64,000 bases of DNA. It comes from Paramecium sonneborni (taxonomy: Eukaryota; Ciliophora; Oligohymenophorea; Peniculida; Parameciidae). Below the pieces are notes generated by a model. That model did no database searches. It was not told the origin of the DNA and saw nothing but the letters and a program-made list of their open reading frames with translations. The position numbers and the translations under genes are program-made. The DNA is taken from NCBI GenBank assembly GCA_905182985.1, contig CAJJDN010000030.1, positions 268,432 to 332,431 of the forward strand, in the 5' to 3' direction. The first letter of the stretch is position 1, and every line of letters starts with the position of its first letter. This document shows positions 51,751-63,506 of the stretch, piece by piece.

Positions 51751-51984
51751 ATAAAAATTAAATTAATTGTTAATTTGAAAATAAAACTAAAATGAGCATT
51801 ATTAATTATAACAATAAAAAATGAACACTAGATAAATGTAAAATACTAATCAAAAGGTTATTTTAAAAAGAATCGAAATTTTAACAATGCTAGAATTTAC
51901 AGTCAATTGGATACTATTCATTATGTAAGAATATTTGATGCATTCATGGTACTTCTTTATAACTGTATAGTAATATATCAAATA

Positions 51985-52274
51985 TCATAGATTTTTATTT
52001 ATCTCATTTTAAATATTGTCGAAATTCACATCATAGGCTATTCTAAACAAATAATCCCAGTGCATCTTCTATTTGTGTAAATATTATTCTTTAAAGAATA
52101 GATGTATTGCTTTTTTACTAATTTTACTGATTATCACAACCATAGTTCATGGAATACAAATTTAATTATTTCTGTTTCTCTTTTAAATCCTATTTATGTA
52201 ATTAAAAATAAAACACAGATCATTAATTCTAATAGGTCACTAGGATCGTTAATAACATATATAACTTGAAACAT
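51985..52274 (-). CDS. Small hypothetical gene or gene remnant
   Basis: Two exons with a 23-base GTT...TAG intron (near 52145) give 88 residues: NDPSDLLELMICV at the start and HWDYLFRIAYDVNFDN at the end, which look coding. A further plausible stretch (RWLNYNGITLDNYEQTF) lies upstream at 52.28-52.40 kb in a frame that I could not join. Either a 5' exon is missing or this is a decayed copy of a longer gene. Confidence 0.35.
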
Positions 52275-53055
52275 CACATGTTTAATGAATATATTTGTTT
52301 TTTATAATTATTCCTAAAAGTTTATTCATAGTTATCTAAAGTTATTCCATTATAATTTAACCATCTAGAAATGGAATCATTAATTTTATTCAAGAAAAAA
52401 AAGATTAACAAGGAACAAATCAATATAAAAACTATTTCTTTTTGTACAATTCTAATTTTATATCTTTTTGTAAATGATTATATAAGGTTTTGCGAAGTAG
52501 TATAGAATAGAAAAGCTAATAAAAATTTGTTAGAAAATAAAAATATTGAAAAATATCATTATTGAATTTACAATGAAAGTAATTTATATGATATATATAT
52601 TATATTATATAATTTAATTGGTTGAGTATCTAATAAAACAAAAATAAGTATTAAGAGGACTAAATGAAAAATGTAGAATAAATAGGATTAAAATATTAAA
52701 ATAAAAAGAATTAATAAAATAATTTGATTAATTTGATATTTATTAGAATAATTAAGTTATAAGTTGAGTAATCACTAAACATTATTTTGATTGCATATTA
52801 TAGTATAGCTTGACTTATTTTAAACCTTGATAAAAATTATTAAAAATATTAGAATAAATATGGTGTGAACTAAAGTATCTTTTAACAGAACTCTTAAAGT
52901 GTAACTCATTAAATATATTTTTACTTATCTTCTAATTTGATAGCTAACATAGTAATAAAAAAAAGACTTCAATAACTTAGATGCCGATGGTAGTGCCAGA
53001 GAATAATTCAAAAACCAAAGGTTCTAGGATAATTAATAATACTGAGATAAACATT
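52275..53055. other. Gene-poor AT-rich stretch
   Basis: Apart from the isolated coding-like fragment at 52.28-52.40 kb, nothing is supported. A plus-strand frame at 52981-53265 is open but overlaps the pseudogene and reads like its antisense. Confidence 0.4.
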
Positions 53056-53380
53056 TCATTATTCTTTAACTATATTCAAAGCAGTTCTATCAATAGATTT
53101 AAGATTGAAAGATGTAAGTAAGAATGCACTCCTAAATCTATCTATAGATCTTCTTTGAAAGAATTTGAATGCCCTTGTGATAAATTCACCATAAAAAGAG
53201 ATATTAATAAAATCATTGCGAAATACTTAATTAAACTAGAACTGCACAAGTATTTTTCGTAATGATTTAAATAAATCTGCTGCTCTTCAGTATCTACTAT
53301 CTTGGTTTAAGTATTTTATTGCAATCTTATCATTACTATTTTTTCTTTTCTTTCCACCAAAGGAGCTTTAATTCAGCTGT
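53056..53380 (-). pseudogene. Fragment of a coding sequence with internal TGA
   Basis: On the minus strand a frame reads NDKIAIKYLNQDSRY, TGA, RAADLFKSLRKILVQF, then YGEFITRAFKFFQRRSIDRF and ends SIDRTALNIVKEQ, TGA at 53056-53058. The residues on both sides of the internal TGA are protein-like and in one frame, and no standard intron removes it. It ends near the assembly gap, so the 5' part may lie in the gap. Most likely a decayed family member. Confidence 0.35.
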
Positions 53381-53497
53381 CTTTAAAATCCTAAAAGTAT
53401 TTTTAAGCTTAGTCAATATAGATAATTATTATCATTTTTCTAATATTCTATATATATTTATTAAAATAAAATTCTAATAAATATATTTTAAATGATA

Positions 53498-54438
53498 NNN
53501 NNNNNNNNNNNNNNNNNNNNNNNNNNNNNNNNNNNNNNNNNNNNNNNNNNNNNNNNNNNNNNNNNNNNNNNNNNNNNNNNNNNNNNNNNNNNNNNNNNNN
53601 NNNNNNNNNNNNNNNNNNNNNNNNNNNNNNNNNNNNNNNNNNNNNNNNNNNNNNNNNNNNNNNNNNNNNNNNNNNNNNNNNNNNNNNNNNNNNNNNNNNN
53701 NNNNNNNNNNNNNNNNNNNNNNNNNNNNNNNNNNNNNNNNNNNNNNNNNNNNNNNNNNNNNNNNNNNNNNNNNNNNNNNNNNNNNNNNNNNNNNNNNNNN
53801 NNNNNNNNNNNNNNNNNNNNNNNNNNNNNNNNNNNNNNNNNNNNNNNNNNNNNNNNNNNNNNNNNNNNNNNNNNNNNNNNNNNNNNNNNNNNNNNNNNNN
53901 NNNNNNNNNNNNNNNNNNNNNNNNNNNNNNNNNNNNNNNNNNNNNNNNNNNNNNNNNNNNNNNNNNNNNNNNNNNNNNNNNNNNNNNNNNNNNNNNNNNN
54001 NNNNNNNNNNNNNNNNNNNNNNNNNNNNNNNNNNNNNNNNNNNNNNNNNNNNNNNNNNNNNNNNNNNNNNNNNNNNNNNNNNNNNNNNNNNNNNNNNNNN
54101 NNNNNNNNNNNNNNNNNNNNNNNNNNNNNNNNNNNNNNNNNNNNNNNNNNNNNNNNNNNNNNNNNNNNNNNNNNNNNNNNNNNNNNNNNNNNNNNNNNNN
54201 NNNNNNNNNNNNNNNNNNNNNNNNNNNNNNNNNNNNNNNNNNNNNNNNNNNNNNNNNNNNNNNNNNNNNNNNNNNNNNNNNNNNNNNNNNNNNNNNNNNN
54301 NNNNNNNNNNNNNNNNNNNNNNNNNNNNNNNNNNNNNNNNNNNNNNNNNNNNNNNNNNNNNNNNNNNNNNNNNNNNNNNNNNNNNNNNNNNNNNNNNNNN
54401 NNNNNNNNNNNNNNNNNNNNNNNNNNNNNNNNNNNNNN
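53498..54438. other. Assembly gap (run of N, 941 bases)
   Basis: Unresolved bases. Sequence on both sides is AT-rich and gene-poor, with a pseudogene fragment on the left. The true length may differ from the run of N. Confidence 0.95.
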
Positions 54439-54842
54439 ATATCATTGTATTACATAAATTGTTAATATAAAATAATTTAAAGTATTTTATTAATTATTTT
54501 TAATAAAAATTAAACTAAATTGCCGACAATTTTATTATAATACAAAAGTAACTAAAATGCATCTCTCATACATATGAACAATAAACTAAATAATACTTAA
54601 AGAAATTAGCTTCAACCAATAATGCAAAAGTAGTTCAAACCAATCTTAACGACAAAGTAAATATAAAAATAATATTAAAACTAAAATTTATCGAAATTCT
54701 AGCCAAAAATTGGCCAATCTTGATTTGGTTAAGCTTGAATGTATTATGCACGCTCTATAGTAATCTAATATTAGTATATTTGATAATTCAATCAATTCGA
54801 TTTTGTTTTAATAAATATTTAATTTATTTTTTCATTGATTAT
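54439..54842. other. AT-rich stretch after the gap
   Basis: About 400 bases upstream of the Josephin gene. One 49-residue frame (54574-54723, plus) begins MNNKLNNTQRNQ, but it is too short to support. Otherwise nothing is seen. Confidence 0.4.
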
Positions 54843-55364
54843 ATGTAGCAAACAAATTAATAAAAACATTATACATAATCTCTTAGAAGATGTGGATTAG
54901 AAGCAGTAAACAACTTAATTTAGCAAAATAAATACAATTGGGATGATTTTTAAAATATTGGAAACGAAATAAAAAAAGAAACAAAACAATCTCACTCTAC
55001 TTACTATTTAGGAAATTATGATTTAAACATCATAGAAAGAGTATTAGATAAAGAAAATTTTTTTTTAGAGTGGGTTAAAGCAAACCAAAATTTTACTGTA
55101 GAACTTTTAGCTGACCCATAAGTTTTTGGGCTCTTGATAAATTAAATTAAAGAGTTGTCATTCGTTGAGAGAATATTTTAATGGGAGCCTAGACATTGGA
55201 TTAGCATTAGAAAGAATGTTAAGCCTGATAATGAATTGGAGTATTTTTATCATGATTCAAAATTGAGCGCTGCATAATGCATACAAGAACCAGATATGGT
55301 GTAAAGGTTAATAGAATTAAAAAAGAATAAGGATAATTATTTCTTATTGGTTAAGAAGAAATGA
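54843..55364 (+). CDS. Josephin-domain deubiquitinase
   Basis: A single exon of 173 residues, almost entirely Josephin domain. The nucleophile is the Cys in SLRRCGLEAVNNLIQ, followed by LGNYDLNIIERVL, the catalytic His in RHWISIR and an acidic/Asn position in FYHDSKLS. Josephins (ataxin-3 and Josephin-1/2) are cysteine proteases that cleave ubiquitin chains. There are no UIM motifs, so this resembles the short Josephin-1/2 type. The usual CxQH context after the Cys is changed (CGLEA), though the triad appears complete. Confidence 0.8.
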
Positions 55365-55434
55365 ACTATCATATTCATAATTCAATAAAATTGATGAAGC
55401 CAAAATTTTATATCATACATTTTTTATTATTTAA

Positions 55435-55830
55435 TCATTACTATTTTTCTATATTTTTTTGAGTATACTTTTATTGTTAAGTTAAATGTTCATATTTATT
55501 CAATAATTTTTTGTTCATTCTTTCCAATAAGAAACTAAAGAGTCTCTTATTCTAATTTTATTTTAAGAATATAATTGGAAACATCAATATTTGCATTTTA
55601 AACTTTTAGTAAAAGTTCGATATTTTTGGTTTGACATAGATACACGAAATGATAAATAATGTATTACTAATTTTAAAAAATAAATCATTATTATTAATTA
55701 TTATAATAAGTTTACTATCATCTCGATCAATTTTATAGCTGAATTTCATAAAGTTCATTAAGGAAATGTTTTCTTTATTATTTAAATCACAAAAACTATT
55801 AAAATAAAATCCTTTATAATTGATTAGCAT
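55435..55830 (-). CDS. Hypothetical protein
   Basis: A single frame of 131 residues (ATG 55830 to TGA 55435-55437). The N-terminal half is beta-like (FSYKIDRDDSKLIII) and the C-terminal part is a charged helix (LLERMNKKLLNKYEHL). Its start is only 13 bases from the start of the next gene on the other strand, which leaves no room for separate promoters and lowers confidence. Confidence 0.35.
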
Positions 55831-55843
55831 AATTTAATTAAAA

Positions 55844-56614
55844 ATGGATGATGACAGACCCAAAACATCTTCTTTTTCATTTTCTCGATTTGGCCGTAGA
55901 TTAGATTAGAAAAAGTCAACTGGAACTAGATTCTATCCTTAAAATGTGGTTGTGATTCCTCCAATAAAAATTGAGAAGAAAACAGTATAAAAAGGAGATT
56001 GGCTATTCAGAAGGATAGATAGATCATAAGGATCAATTTACTCTCAATAACATTAGGCTACATAAGCAGAAAGAGATTATAAACCTCATTTCGATATTAT
56101 AGAAAAACATATTCCAATAATAAGCTTTGAAAAGCAAACAAAGAGAAGATCAATGAGTCTATCAAATAATTAATAGGATATCTCGAATGTTTAAGTTCCT
56201 CCTGCGAAAATAAAAATGATGATTCCTTTTGAAAAATAAGAAGGAAGAAAGAATGTATAAAGAGATACAGTTGATAAATTTTATTAGCCAATAGATTTAG
56301 TTAAAACAAACAATGCTCATTCTTTTGAATCTTATTCAGCAAGAAAACCTTTAGCTGAGAAAGATGCAATGCCAGATTATGAAATATAAAAGAGTTTCAA
56401 CTATATAAAATAGAGAAGATAAACAGCAGTTGATTTTGGAAAGTCAGCATAATAAAAAGAACACTTGCCTATAACATCTTTGTTAGATTATGATGTTAAA
56501 TTAAATAAGAAGATTAGAACAATTTTATTTAACAAGTAGATTCCTAGAGAGAAAAAAGCTTAGAATGAAATGTTCACTAAATTATTTTAGCGATTAAAAG
56601 CTAAATTTAATTGA
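55844..56614 (+). CDS. Hypothetical basic protein, possible microtubule-associated
   Basis: A single exon of 256 residues. It is basic and Ser/Pro rich, with no predicted membrane segment or clear fold; several stretches (TGTRFYPQNVVVIPPIK, DYKPHFDIIEKHIP) look like extended binding motifs as found in proteins that line axonemal microtubules. No family is recognised, so that role is only a guess. Confidence 0.6.
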
Positions 56615-56819
56615 TTCAAATAACTATTTTTACTATTCTTATATGAATATATAAAGAGTAAAAATGAAATAGATTTAATTAACAAAAATAATACTCCTCA
56701 ACAATTATTTTATTTTTAAATTTCTTTTTTTATGAATCAAGGATACATATTGATTATATTATAAATTAATTAAGTATATATAGTTACGCACTAACTAACA
56801 AAATGACTCATTAATATAA

Positions 56820-58012
56820 ATGAGTGAAAAGAAATAAGCAGGAGGGCTTCAAGGAGTAGTAGCAGGATAATCAGCTATTTCCACAGTTGGAGTTGGTGGT
56901 ATAGGGTTAAATTACAGAGGTTATGATATTAATGTAATATATAAGTTTAGAATATTTTAGGATCTTGCTTATAAATGTACTTTTGAAGAAGTGACTTATT
57001 TGTTATTAAAAGGTCATCTACCTACTTAATAATAACTTGATGAATTAAAAACACTTATATGGTCAAAGAGATATATTCCTTGTAAATTGAAATAGATTTT
57101 GGAGACTTTACCTAAAGAATCTCATCCTATGGATATTATGAGAACAGTGACATCAATTTTAGGTATTTTAGAACCTGAAACTAAGTCTGGTTAGGAATAT
57201 GATATAAGCATCAGATTAATTTCAATATTTGGACCTGCTTTGTTGTACTGGTACCATTACAGCAATTCAGGAATTAAAATAAATGAGAATACAGGTAAAG
57301 ATTCTATAGCTGAAAACTTTCTTAAACTTTATCATTTGAAGAGTGAAATAGATCCTTTAGTTATAAAGACATTCGATGTTTCATTAATATTATATGCTGA
57401 ACATGATTTTGCAGCATCTACTTTCGCTGCACGAGTTACTGTAAGTACATTATCTGATTTTTATTCTGGAATTACAACAGCTATTGGAACTCTTAGAGGA
57501 CCTCTTCATGGAGGAGCTAATGAAGCAGCTATGCAATATTTGGAACCTCTAAGAAGTATACCATAAGCAGATCAATTTTTGAATAGCAGATATCAAAGTA
57601 AATAACTCATCATGGGATTTGGACATAGAGTCTACAAAAAGGAAGATCCACGCTCTCCTATTATTAAAGACTTTTCATTGCAATTAAGTAAGACATAAAA
57701 CGGAGATCCTACATTATTGGCTGTTTCATAACATATTGAAAAAAGGATGGTTGAGGAGAAAAAGATTTATCCGAATCTTGATTTTTATAGTGCTAGTGCA
57801 TATAGATAATGTGGGTAATAATCATTCCTTAATTTAGAGTTCCAACTCCCATGTTTACTGCCATCTTTGTAATTTCTAGAATGACAGGATGGGGTGGACA
57901 TATTATTGAGTAGAGAAGCAATAACAAATTGATGAGACCTGTCTCAGATTACACTGGCCCTGCTAAAAAGTAATTTGTACCAATAGAAATGAGAAATAAA
58001 GCAAATTTATGA
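56820..58012 (+). CDS. Citrate/2-methylcitrate synthase with possible peroxisomal targeting tail
   Basis: Three exons (introns 56934-56960 and 57815-57837) give 380 residues, the size of short (type II, PrpC/GltA-like) synthases. Motifs: GLQGVVAGQSAISTV and NYRGYDINDLAYKC at the N-terminus, the catalytic His in GPLHGGANEAAM, the second His in MGFGHRVYK, the catalytic Asp in PNLDFYSAS and HIIEQRSNNKLMRP with RPVSDYTGP. They condense oxaloacetate with acetyl- or propionyl-CoA. There is no presequence, and the C-terminus is NKANL; KANL is the peroxisomal tail of human catalase, so peroxisomal or glyoxysomal location is plausible. Substrate choice cannot be read from the sequence. Confidence 0.9.
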
Positions 58013-58045
58013 AAATGGATTATTAAAATAAATATAATAATTTTA

Positions 58046-58387
58046 ATGTCTTAATCAGATAATTAAATTGTTAATCCATCAGGATGTTTTATTTTTCTTT
58101 AAGCAAAAAAAATGATAGATCCAGCTGATGATGAATAATATAGTGCAATATAGAAGACATTCTTTTCAACTTCAATAACTGTAGGATTGTTTTCATTTTT
58201 ATTGGCAAGATTTTACGAATTAGGAAAATATAAATTTATGATTCCAAATAGATTAATGTTTTATGTTGTAGCAGTTGGTGGTCCATCTATTACACATGCA
58301 TTTTATAGAACAAATGATTTAACTAATTTTATTAGTTAGATGGACCAGAAATATTACGAGTAATATAAAGCATTGAGTTAATAATGA
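58046..58387 (+). CDS. Small two-transmembrane protein
   Basis: A single frame of 113 residues, 34 bases after the citrate synthase stop. Two hydrophobic segments (TVGLFSFLLA and LMFYVVAVGGPSI) are joined by a basic loop (RFYELGKYKFMIPNR), with a soluble helical C-terminus. It could be an organelle membrane protein; no family recognised. A start at 58015 is out of frame with this reading. Confidence 0.55.
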
Positions 58388-58414
58388 ATGTTTGTATTGA
58401 TTTTATATAAATAT

Positions 58415-59173
58415 ATGATAAAAATTGATTTAATAGTTATTGGTAATCTAGGTATTTGATATATACAAGATGATTAGGGTCTGGTAAGACAAGTTTAATA
58501 CAAAGATTCATAGACTGTAAAAATAATTCTATATTTTAGAGGATGCTCCATTTTAACATAATTATCTTCCAACACTTGGATTAAATCTAGTAAAGAAAGA
58601 ATTCGTTCATTAAGGACAATAAATAAAATTATGTATATGGGATACAGCAGGATAAGATAAATATTTTAGTCTAACAAAAAGTAGGTTAATTTTGTAAATC
58701 TTAAGGTTATTTTTAAAGAGCAGATGGAGTCATTATGGTTTTTGATATTGCAGATAAAGATAGTTTCAATCGTATAAGCGATTATTGGATTAAATAAGTT
58801 TAAGAATGTTCAAAAGCGAATTCTTAATCTATTCTGGTAGGAAATAAAATAGATTTGTGTGAAGTACAATATGCCACATAATTAGAAACGATAAGTTAAA
58901 TTCCTAGAAGCTTAAGAATTCTCATAGAAATACAAATTGCCTTATTTTGAAGTTAGGTTTCTTTTCATAATTAAAGAAGTGCAAAGACTGGAGATGGAGT
59001 TCAAGAGGCATTTTACTTTCTATCGCGAAAATGTACGGAATGCATTGAAACTGAAGTGAATGAAGTCTAACATTTATAAATCGATTCTGAAAATAAACCA
59101 AAAGGATTTTAAGGATGTGTTAACACTATTATGGTATTCATACCATTTATAATAGAGCATGTGGAAGAAATGA
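58415..59173 (+). CDS. Rab-family small GTPase
   Basis: Introns at 58452-58477, 58517-58539, 58681-58705, 58864-58885 and 58957-58979 restore a Rab: GNLGSGKTSLIQRF (P-loop), the switch I Thr in PTLGLN, WDTAGQDKYF, NKIDL and SAKTGDGV. The RabF segment YFQRADGVIMVFDI fits the family. It would cycle between GDP and GTP on vesicle membranes. The last exon is uncertain: after GFQGC either a 22- or a 37-base intron leads to SMWKK and TGA 59171-59173. No clear double-Cys prenylation tail is visible, which is odd. About 200-205 residues. Confidence 0.8.
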
Positions 59174-59194
59174 TTAGTGATTAATTATTTTAAA

Positions 59195-59246
59195 TATTAT
59201 TATTATTATTATTATTATTCTTATTATTATTATTATTATTATTATT
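59195..59246. repeat. TTA/TAA trinucleotide microsatellite
   Basis: About 16 TTA units with one TTC interruption, lying between the Rab gene and the next start codon. In ciliate code it would also be open, so it can falsely extend the Rab frame. Confidence 0.85.
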
Positions 59247-59264
59247 GCAGTTTTACATTTAATA

Positions 59265-60069
59265 ATGTCAATGAAAAAAACACCAAACTAATCTTCAGGT
59301 ATATATTCTCCTTATTCTTTTATAAAAGGTCCTAAATTTATAAAAGATGTTACTCATAAATCTAGATCAGAACATAATTAATCTTTTGATGCATCCTATA
59401 GCAAGAATTATGCTCCTACCTTCAGTAATTAAAGCAGACTTAAAAGCTATAGTCAATAGGCAAATTTCTTAGATGATTTAGAAGAGGAATAATATCCAAA
59501 TTAAATTAATGTTGCAATTCAAAAAAAACCTTTTGAATTAGCATTGTAGAATGAACTTCAAAAAATGCTATCAAAAATTATTGCAGGATAATAATTATCA
59601 ATAGATGATTGTTAATCTATTATTAGAGCTATTGATGAATGCATTTAAGAGAGTTTATAAACTTTGAAATAAAAAGATGCAGAAGTATAATTATTTTACA
59701 TTACTTCAGGTTTTTAACATTAAATAAGCTTATGAAAATAAAATTCATCAATAGGAAAATACTATTCTAGCATTAGAAAATGAAGTTCAAGAACTTAAAC
59801 ACATGATTACATTAAATCCTAATGATTCAATTAATTTCAAATTGTAATAATTGGAATAAGAAAATGAAATGCTTAAATTATAAAATTAATAGGCAATTAA
59901 ATTAGCTGTTCAAGGAAGAACTAAAAAACAAGAAAAAGAACTTTATGATGCCATGAATACTAGTAAATCAAAACCAAAAGCTTAAGTTAATAATTATTCA
60001 ATTTTGTTGAATTAGCAATATAATAAAATTTATTAACAAGATAAGAAGATTAAATCATAGTTATTTTGA
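59265..60069 (+). CDS. Coiled-coil protein
   Basis: Two exons (intron 59685-59709, 25 bases) give 259 residues. The first 75 residues are Ser/Tyr/Asn rich and disordered; residues 85-240 form a long coiled coil (FELALQNELQKMLSKII, ENTILALENEVQELKHM, LKLQNQQAIKLAVQ). No further domain. Its stop is 18 bases from that of the convergent gene. Confidence 0.65.
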
Positions 60070-60087
60070 TTATTATTTTTCATATAT

Positions 60088-60991
60088 TCAATTAATTTTA
60101 GTACTTCTAGTCAATTAATTTGAGTAAAAGTTCTTTGATTTTTATTATCTTGTATTTTGATTTAATCTTTAGCTCTAATATTCAACAATTTAAGGAGGTT
60201 GTTCATAAGATTAGTTTTCATCAGAATCTATACCTAATAAATTTGTTTTTATGATTACCTAAATTAGTACTGATTTCATGAGTATCAAGCATATCATTCA
60301 TTTCTCTTATAAATAAATTTACAGAATCTTCAGTTCCCATAATACGATCTTGCATCTCCTGATTCTCAATTTCTATATTTCTTAACTTAAATATTAAGTT
60401 GATTTACTTTTGTATCAAGTGTTTTATTGGTTGAGTTTTTTCTCAATTCATTTTCTAATGATGTTAAAATTAAATCTTTTTATTTTATTTTCTATTATAA
60501 ATCCTACTCTTTTTATTTTTAATTAGTTATATTCTCCATAATTTCTTATTCCTTTATTTATAGATTTTTTATTTCTGAATCTTTAGATGCTATCACTTAT
60601 AAAAAGGATGTTCTTATTTTGTCATTTTTATTCTTTGAAAATAGAAGTCTAACTTTAATAAATGCATAATGTATATTCCTTTTTTATTTTTTTTGAATTA
60701 TTGTTCCAATTTACTTATACTTTAATGCTATATATGTAAAAAGAACTTTAAAATGATTAACGCTATATTTATTAGATTACTTTAGTTTCCTAAATGCATA
60801 AACCTTCTGTTAGTTTCCTCTACAATAATCAGTTCAAATTACTTTAATTTTATAATCAAAGCTAGCCTTCTCATTGATATTTCCATCTTTAAAAAAACTA
60901 ACTAATATTTAGCCATCATATTTAGAGTTTCTGTATGAATAATTTACTCTCTTAATTTATTTTTTTATGCATTTAACTCATCAGATGACAT
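60088..60991 (-). CDS. Coiled-coil protein (5' exon structure unresolved)
   Basis: The 3' part is clear: KDSEIKNLQIKEQEIMENIT, LENELRKNSTNK, introns of 22 and 25 bases (near 60397 and 60247), then an acidic segment and TGA 60088-60090. The 5' part starts MSSDELNAQKNKLREQ at 60991; between about 60600 and 60880 two frames compete, one with a C2-like stretch (FFKDGNINEKASFDYKIK) broken by TGA, so one or more further introns are needed. A cytoskeletal protein is likely; no family recognised. Confidence 0.5.
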
Positions 60992-61013
60992 TTTATATTA
61001 TTATTTTATAATA

Positions 61014-63506
61014 TCAATATAATTTATACTCAAAATAGAGTGGCATTTCTTTTTCTAAACGTACTTACTAAGGGATAATTTCACTAGATTTTAATATTTT
61101 ATTGACAAATCCAATCCATAACTAATAATTAAATTTTTCATATTTTTACCTATGTATGTTATACTAGTTCATCAAATTTATTTATTATTTCCGAAATATC
61201 TTTTAATTTATTTTAATTAACAATAGATATTGAATCAGGAACAAAAATGCTAGGTTGAACAATCTATAATTTTGATTGTTAATTTTGTTTTTTACTAAGT
61301 TCCTCTAATTGTTCTATAATACTTTTCATATTTTCTCTAAGTTGTTAAGTTATTATGGCTTGGATTAACTAACTTTTAATTTATCATATTATTTTACCTA
61401 GTTTTTAAAGTTTCTAAGATAAATTATGTTAATTGTTTAGCTTCAATTAAATTATTTTTTTGTATTAATAATTCACATATAAAACAACCTTACAATAAAA
61501 TTGCTTAAAATATGACAGTCATGTATTCATAAACTGAATTATCCAAATTTTTAATTTATAAACAATATTTTTAAAATTATGCAACAACTTATTGAAAATT
61601 AATTGATGTTACTGATGATGGAATTTAAAAATTAGCTATTATATTATTTATAAAATTGCATTTTTTGTAATCTTATTAAAACATCTAATCAAAAGAAGGA
61701 GGAAATAATCCTGAATTTTAAATGAAATATTATTTATATTCATCAATTTTTTATGGATAATTTAGTATTTGATTTAATTATTGTAGTTCTTCCTAAACAA
61801 TATAAATTAATAAACTACATCTAAAATAGTATGTCTAATAAAATAATATCTATTTGGATTTCCATTTAAAAATTCTTCGAAATATTAATATTTAATTAAG
61901 GCCTTACTAATATCACTTTTGGGATATATTATTCTATGTCCTGCAGCTCTCTACAATATACGAGATTTTCTCTATAATAATATTTATTGATCCATAAGTA
62001 TCAAAATTTCTTAATTTTTTTATTCAACAAATTTATCCATTTCATTTCCTAATGAAATATTTCTATTCTATTTAATTTAGTCTTAATGTTCATAAATTAA
62101 TCCTGATACATTAGTATTTTAATTAGTTTTTCCTTAAGCTTCTGCAAATACTGTTGGAAATTCAACTTAAGTAACTACTCTATCATTAAATTTCCACCAA
62201 TTTATTCCATCAAATATAAAACAATAGTAATGACCACTTTAAGCTGTACCAGAATGAATCAAAACAGCTGTCAATTGGTATATACTCTTCTTTGCTTCAA
62301 TAACTCTTTTTTTCAACTGTTCTATTTTTATATACTCCATTTACAATTATTATCTTTTATCTTTAAAGGCTTCTTAATACAAAGATAATTATTTAGCCAT
62401 TTCCATATGATTTTAAAGATTTGGATTTGCATCAATAATAAATTATTCGTTTGGCTGTTTTTAAAATAGTTTAATAAAATTTTGAAATTGTTATTCCAAT
62501 TATTAATCTCCGCATTATTCTAATTTATATAAAATTTCTTATTCTTTCTTTAAAAGCTCTTACATTTCTTTAGATTAAATTATTGATTCCTCTTATATGA
62601 ATTAACTAACATCAATTGTCTAAATTAAAAAATATTTTTACTGAAGGAAAGTTAAAAACTGAATTATTTTTAACAAGTTGATTTAAATTAGAATCATAAA
62701 ATACTCTATTAAGATAAAATTATAAGATTTTTGGTGCAGATTTAATGTTTTAATGAATGAAGGCTTTTGTATAAACCTTTTCAGTAATTTCATAATCATC
62801 TAAAATTAATATTCTTGAAGAACTGAATGCTTTTAATAAATTTTCTTAATTAGATTCTATTGTTATAGAACTATATTAAGTTGGTGTGGTTTTAATAACT
62901 TTATTATTAACAATTATATTCTCTTCTGATTGGCCATAAAATATAGATTTAAATTCTTAGATTATTTACTCATTATTAATATCTAATAAAGAATTTTCTA
63001 TAGCATCTAATAGCATTAATTATAATTCACTATAATCATTCTATTCACCTTAAATAGTTAAAATATCTATATAGTTTGCAATTTTACTTGGTTTATATTC
63101 CTAAAGAGATGTAATTAATTCACAAGGATTTAAGTAGTTTCTATTACCTTATTACATTAATGCAAATAACTCTTTTAATTTTTATATCACTTTTTATCCA
63201 TTTGTCTTTTAATTAGGTAACTAAACCTTAAAAATAAGTTTTCTTAGTGAAGTTATATTAAACATATATTAAAGCATAATATTAATATAGCAAGCTCAAA
63301 ATATTATTATTATTTACTATTTCCTAAATTGATCAAACCTGTTGGTTTCCAATTTGGAGAATTGATTTAATTTGGTCTATATTGGTCTTACAAAGTTTGT
63401 AGATCAAAATTTCTAAATATCAGTCAAATAATAAATACTAAAGATCTTCTCTTGTTTGAATAAATATAGAATTTCGCAATTGATTTTGATCACTTAAAGT
63501 TTTCAT
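61014..63506 (-). CDS. Ubiquitin-specific protease (USP/UCH family, USP25/28-like)
   Basis: Seven exons (introns 63413-63438, 63295-63317, 62620-62641, 61793-61818, 61373-61397, 61122-61149) give 780 residues. Splicing the second intron (ending GAG) creates the Cys box GLINLGNTCYINIMLQ with the nucleophile. The His box is YQLTAVLIHSGTAQSGHYYCF followed by WWKFND. A roughly 340-residue segment separates the two boxes, partly coiled coil, and a 300-residue helical C-terminal part follows the catalytic domain, an arrangement similar to USP25/28. It cleaves ubiquitin from substrates. An extra 5' exon upstream of ATG 63506 is possible because the frame stays open for about 100 bases. Confidence 0.85.

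Noticed and set aside
52981..53265. Plus-strand frame starting MPMVVPENNSK
   Set aside because: It overlaps the minus-strand pseudogene, whose reading is more protein-like; no start context or homology.
53474..54457. Long open frames across the run of N
   Set aside because: They consist of unknown residues only and carry no information.
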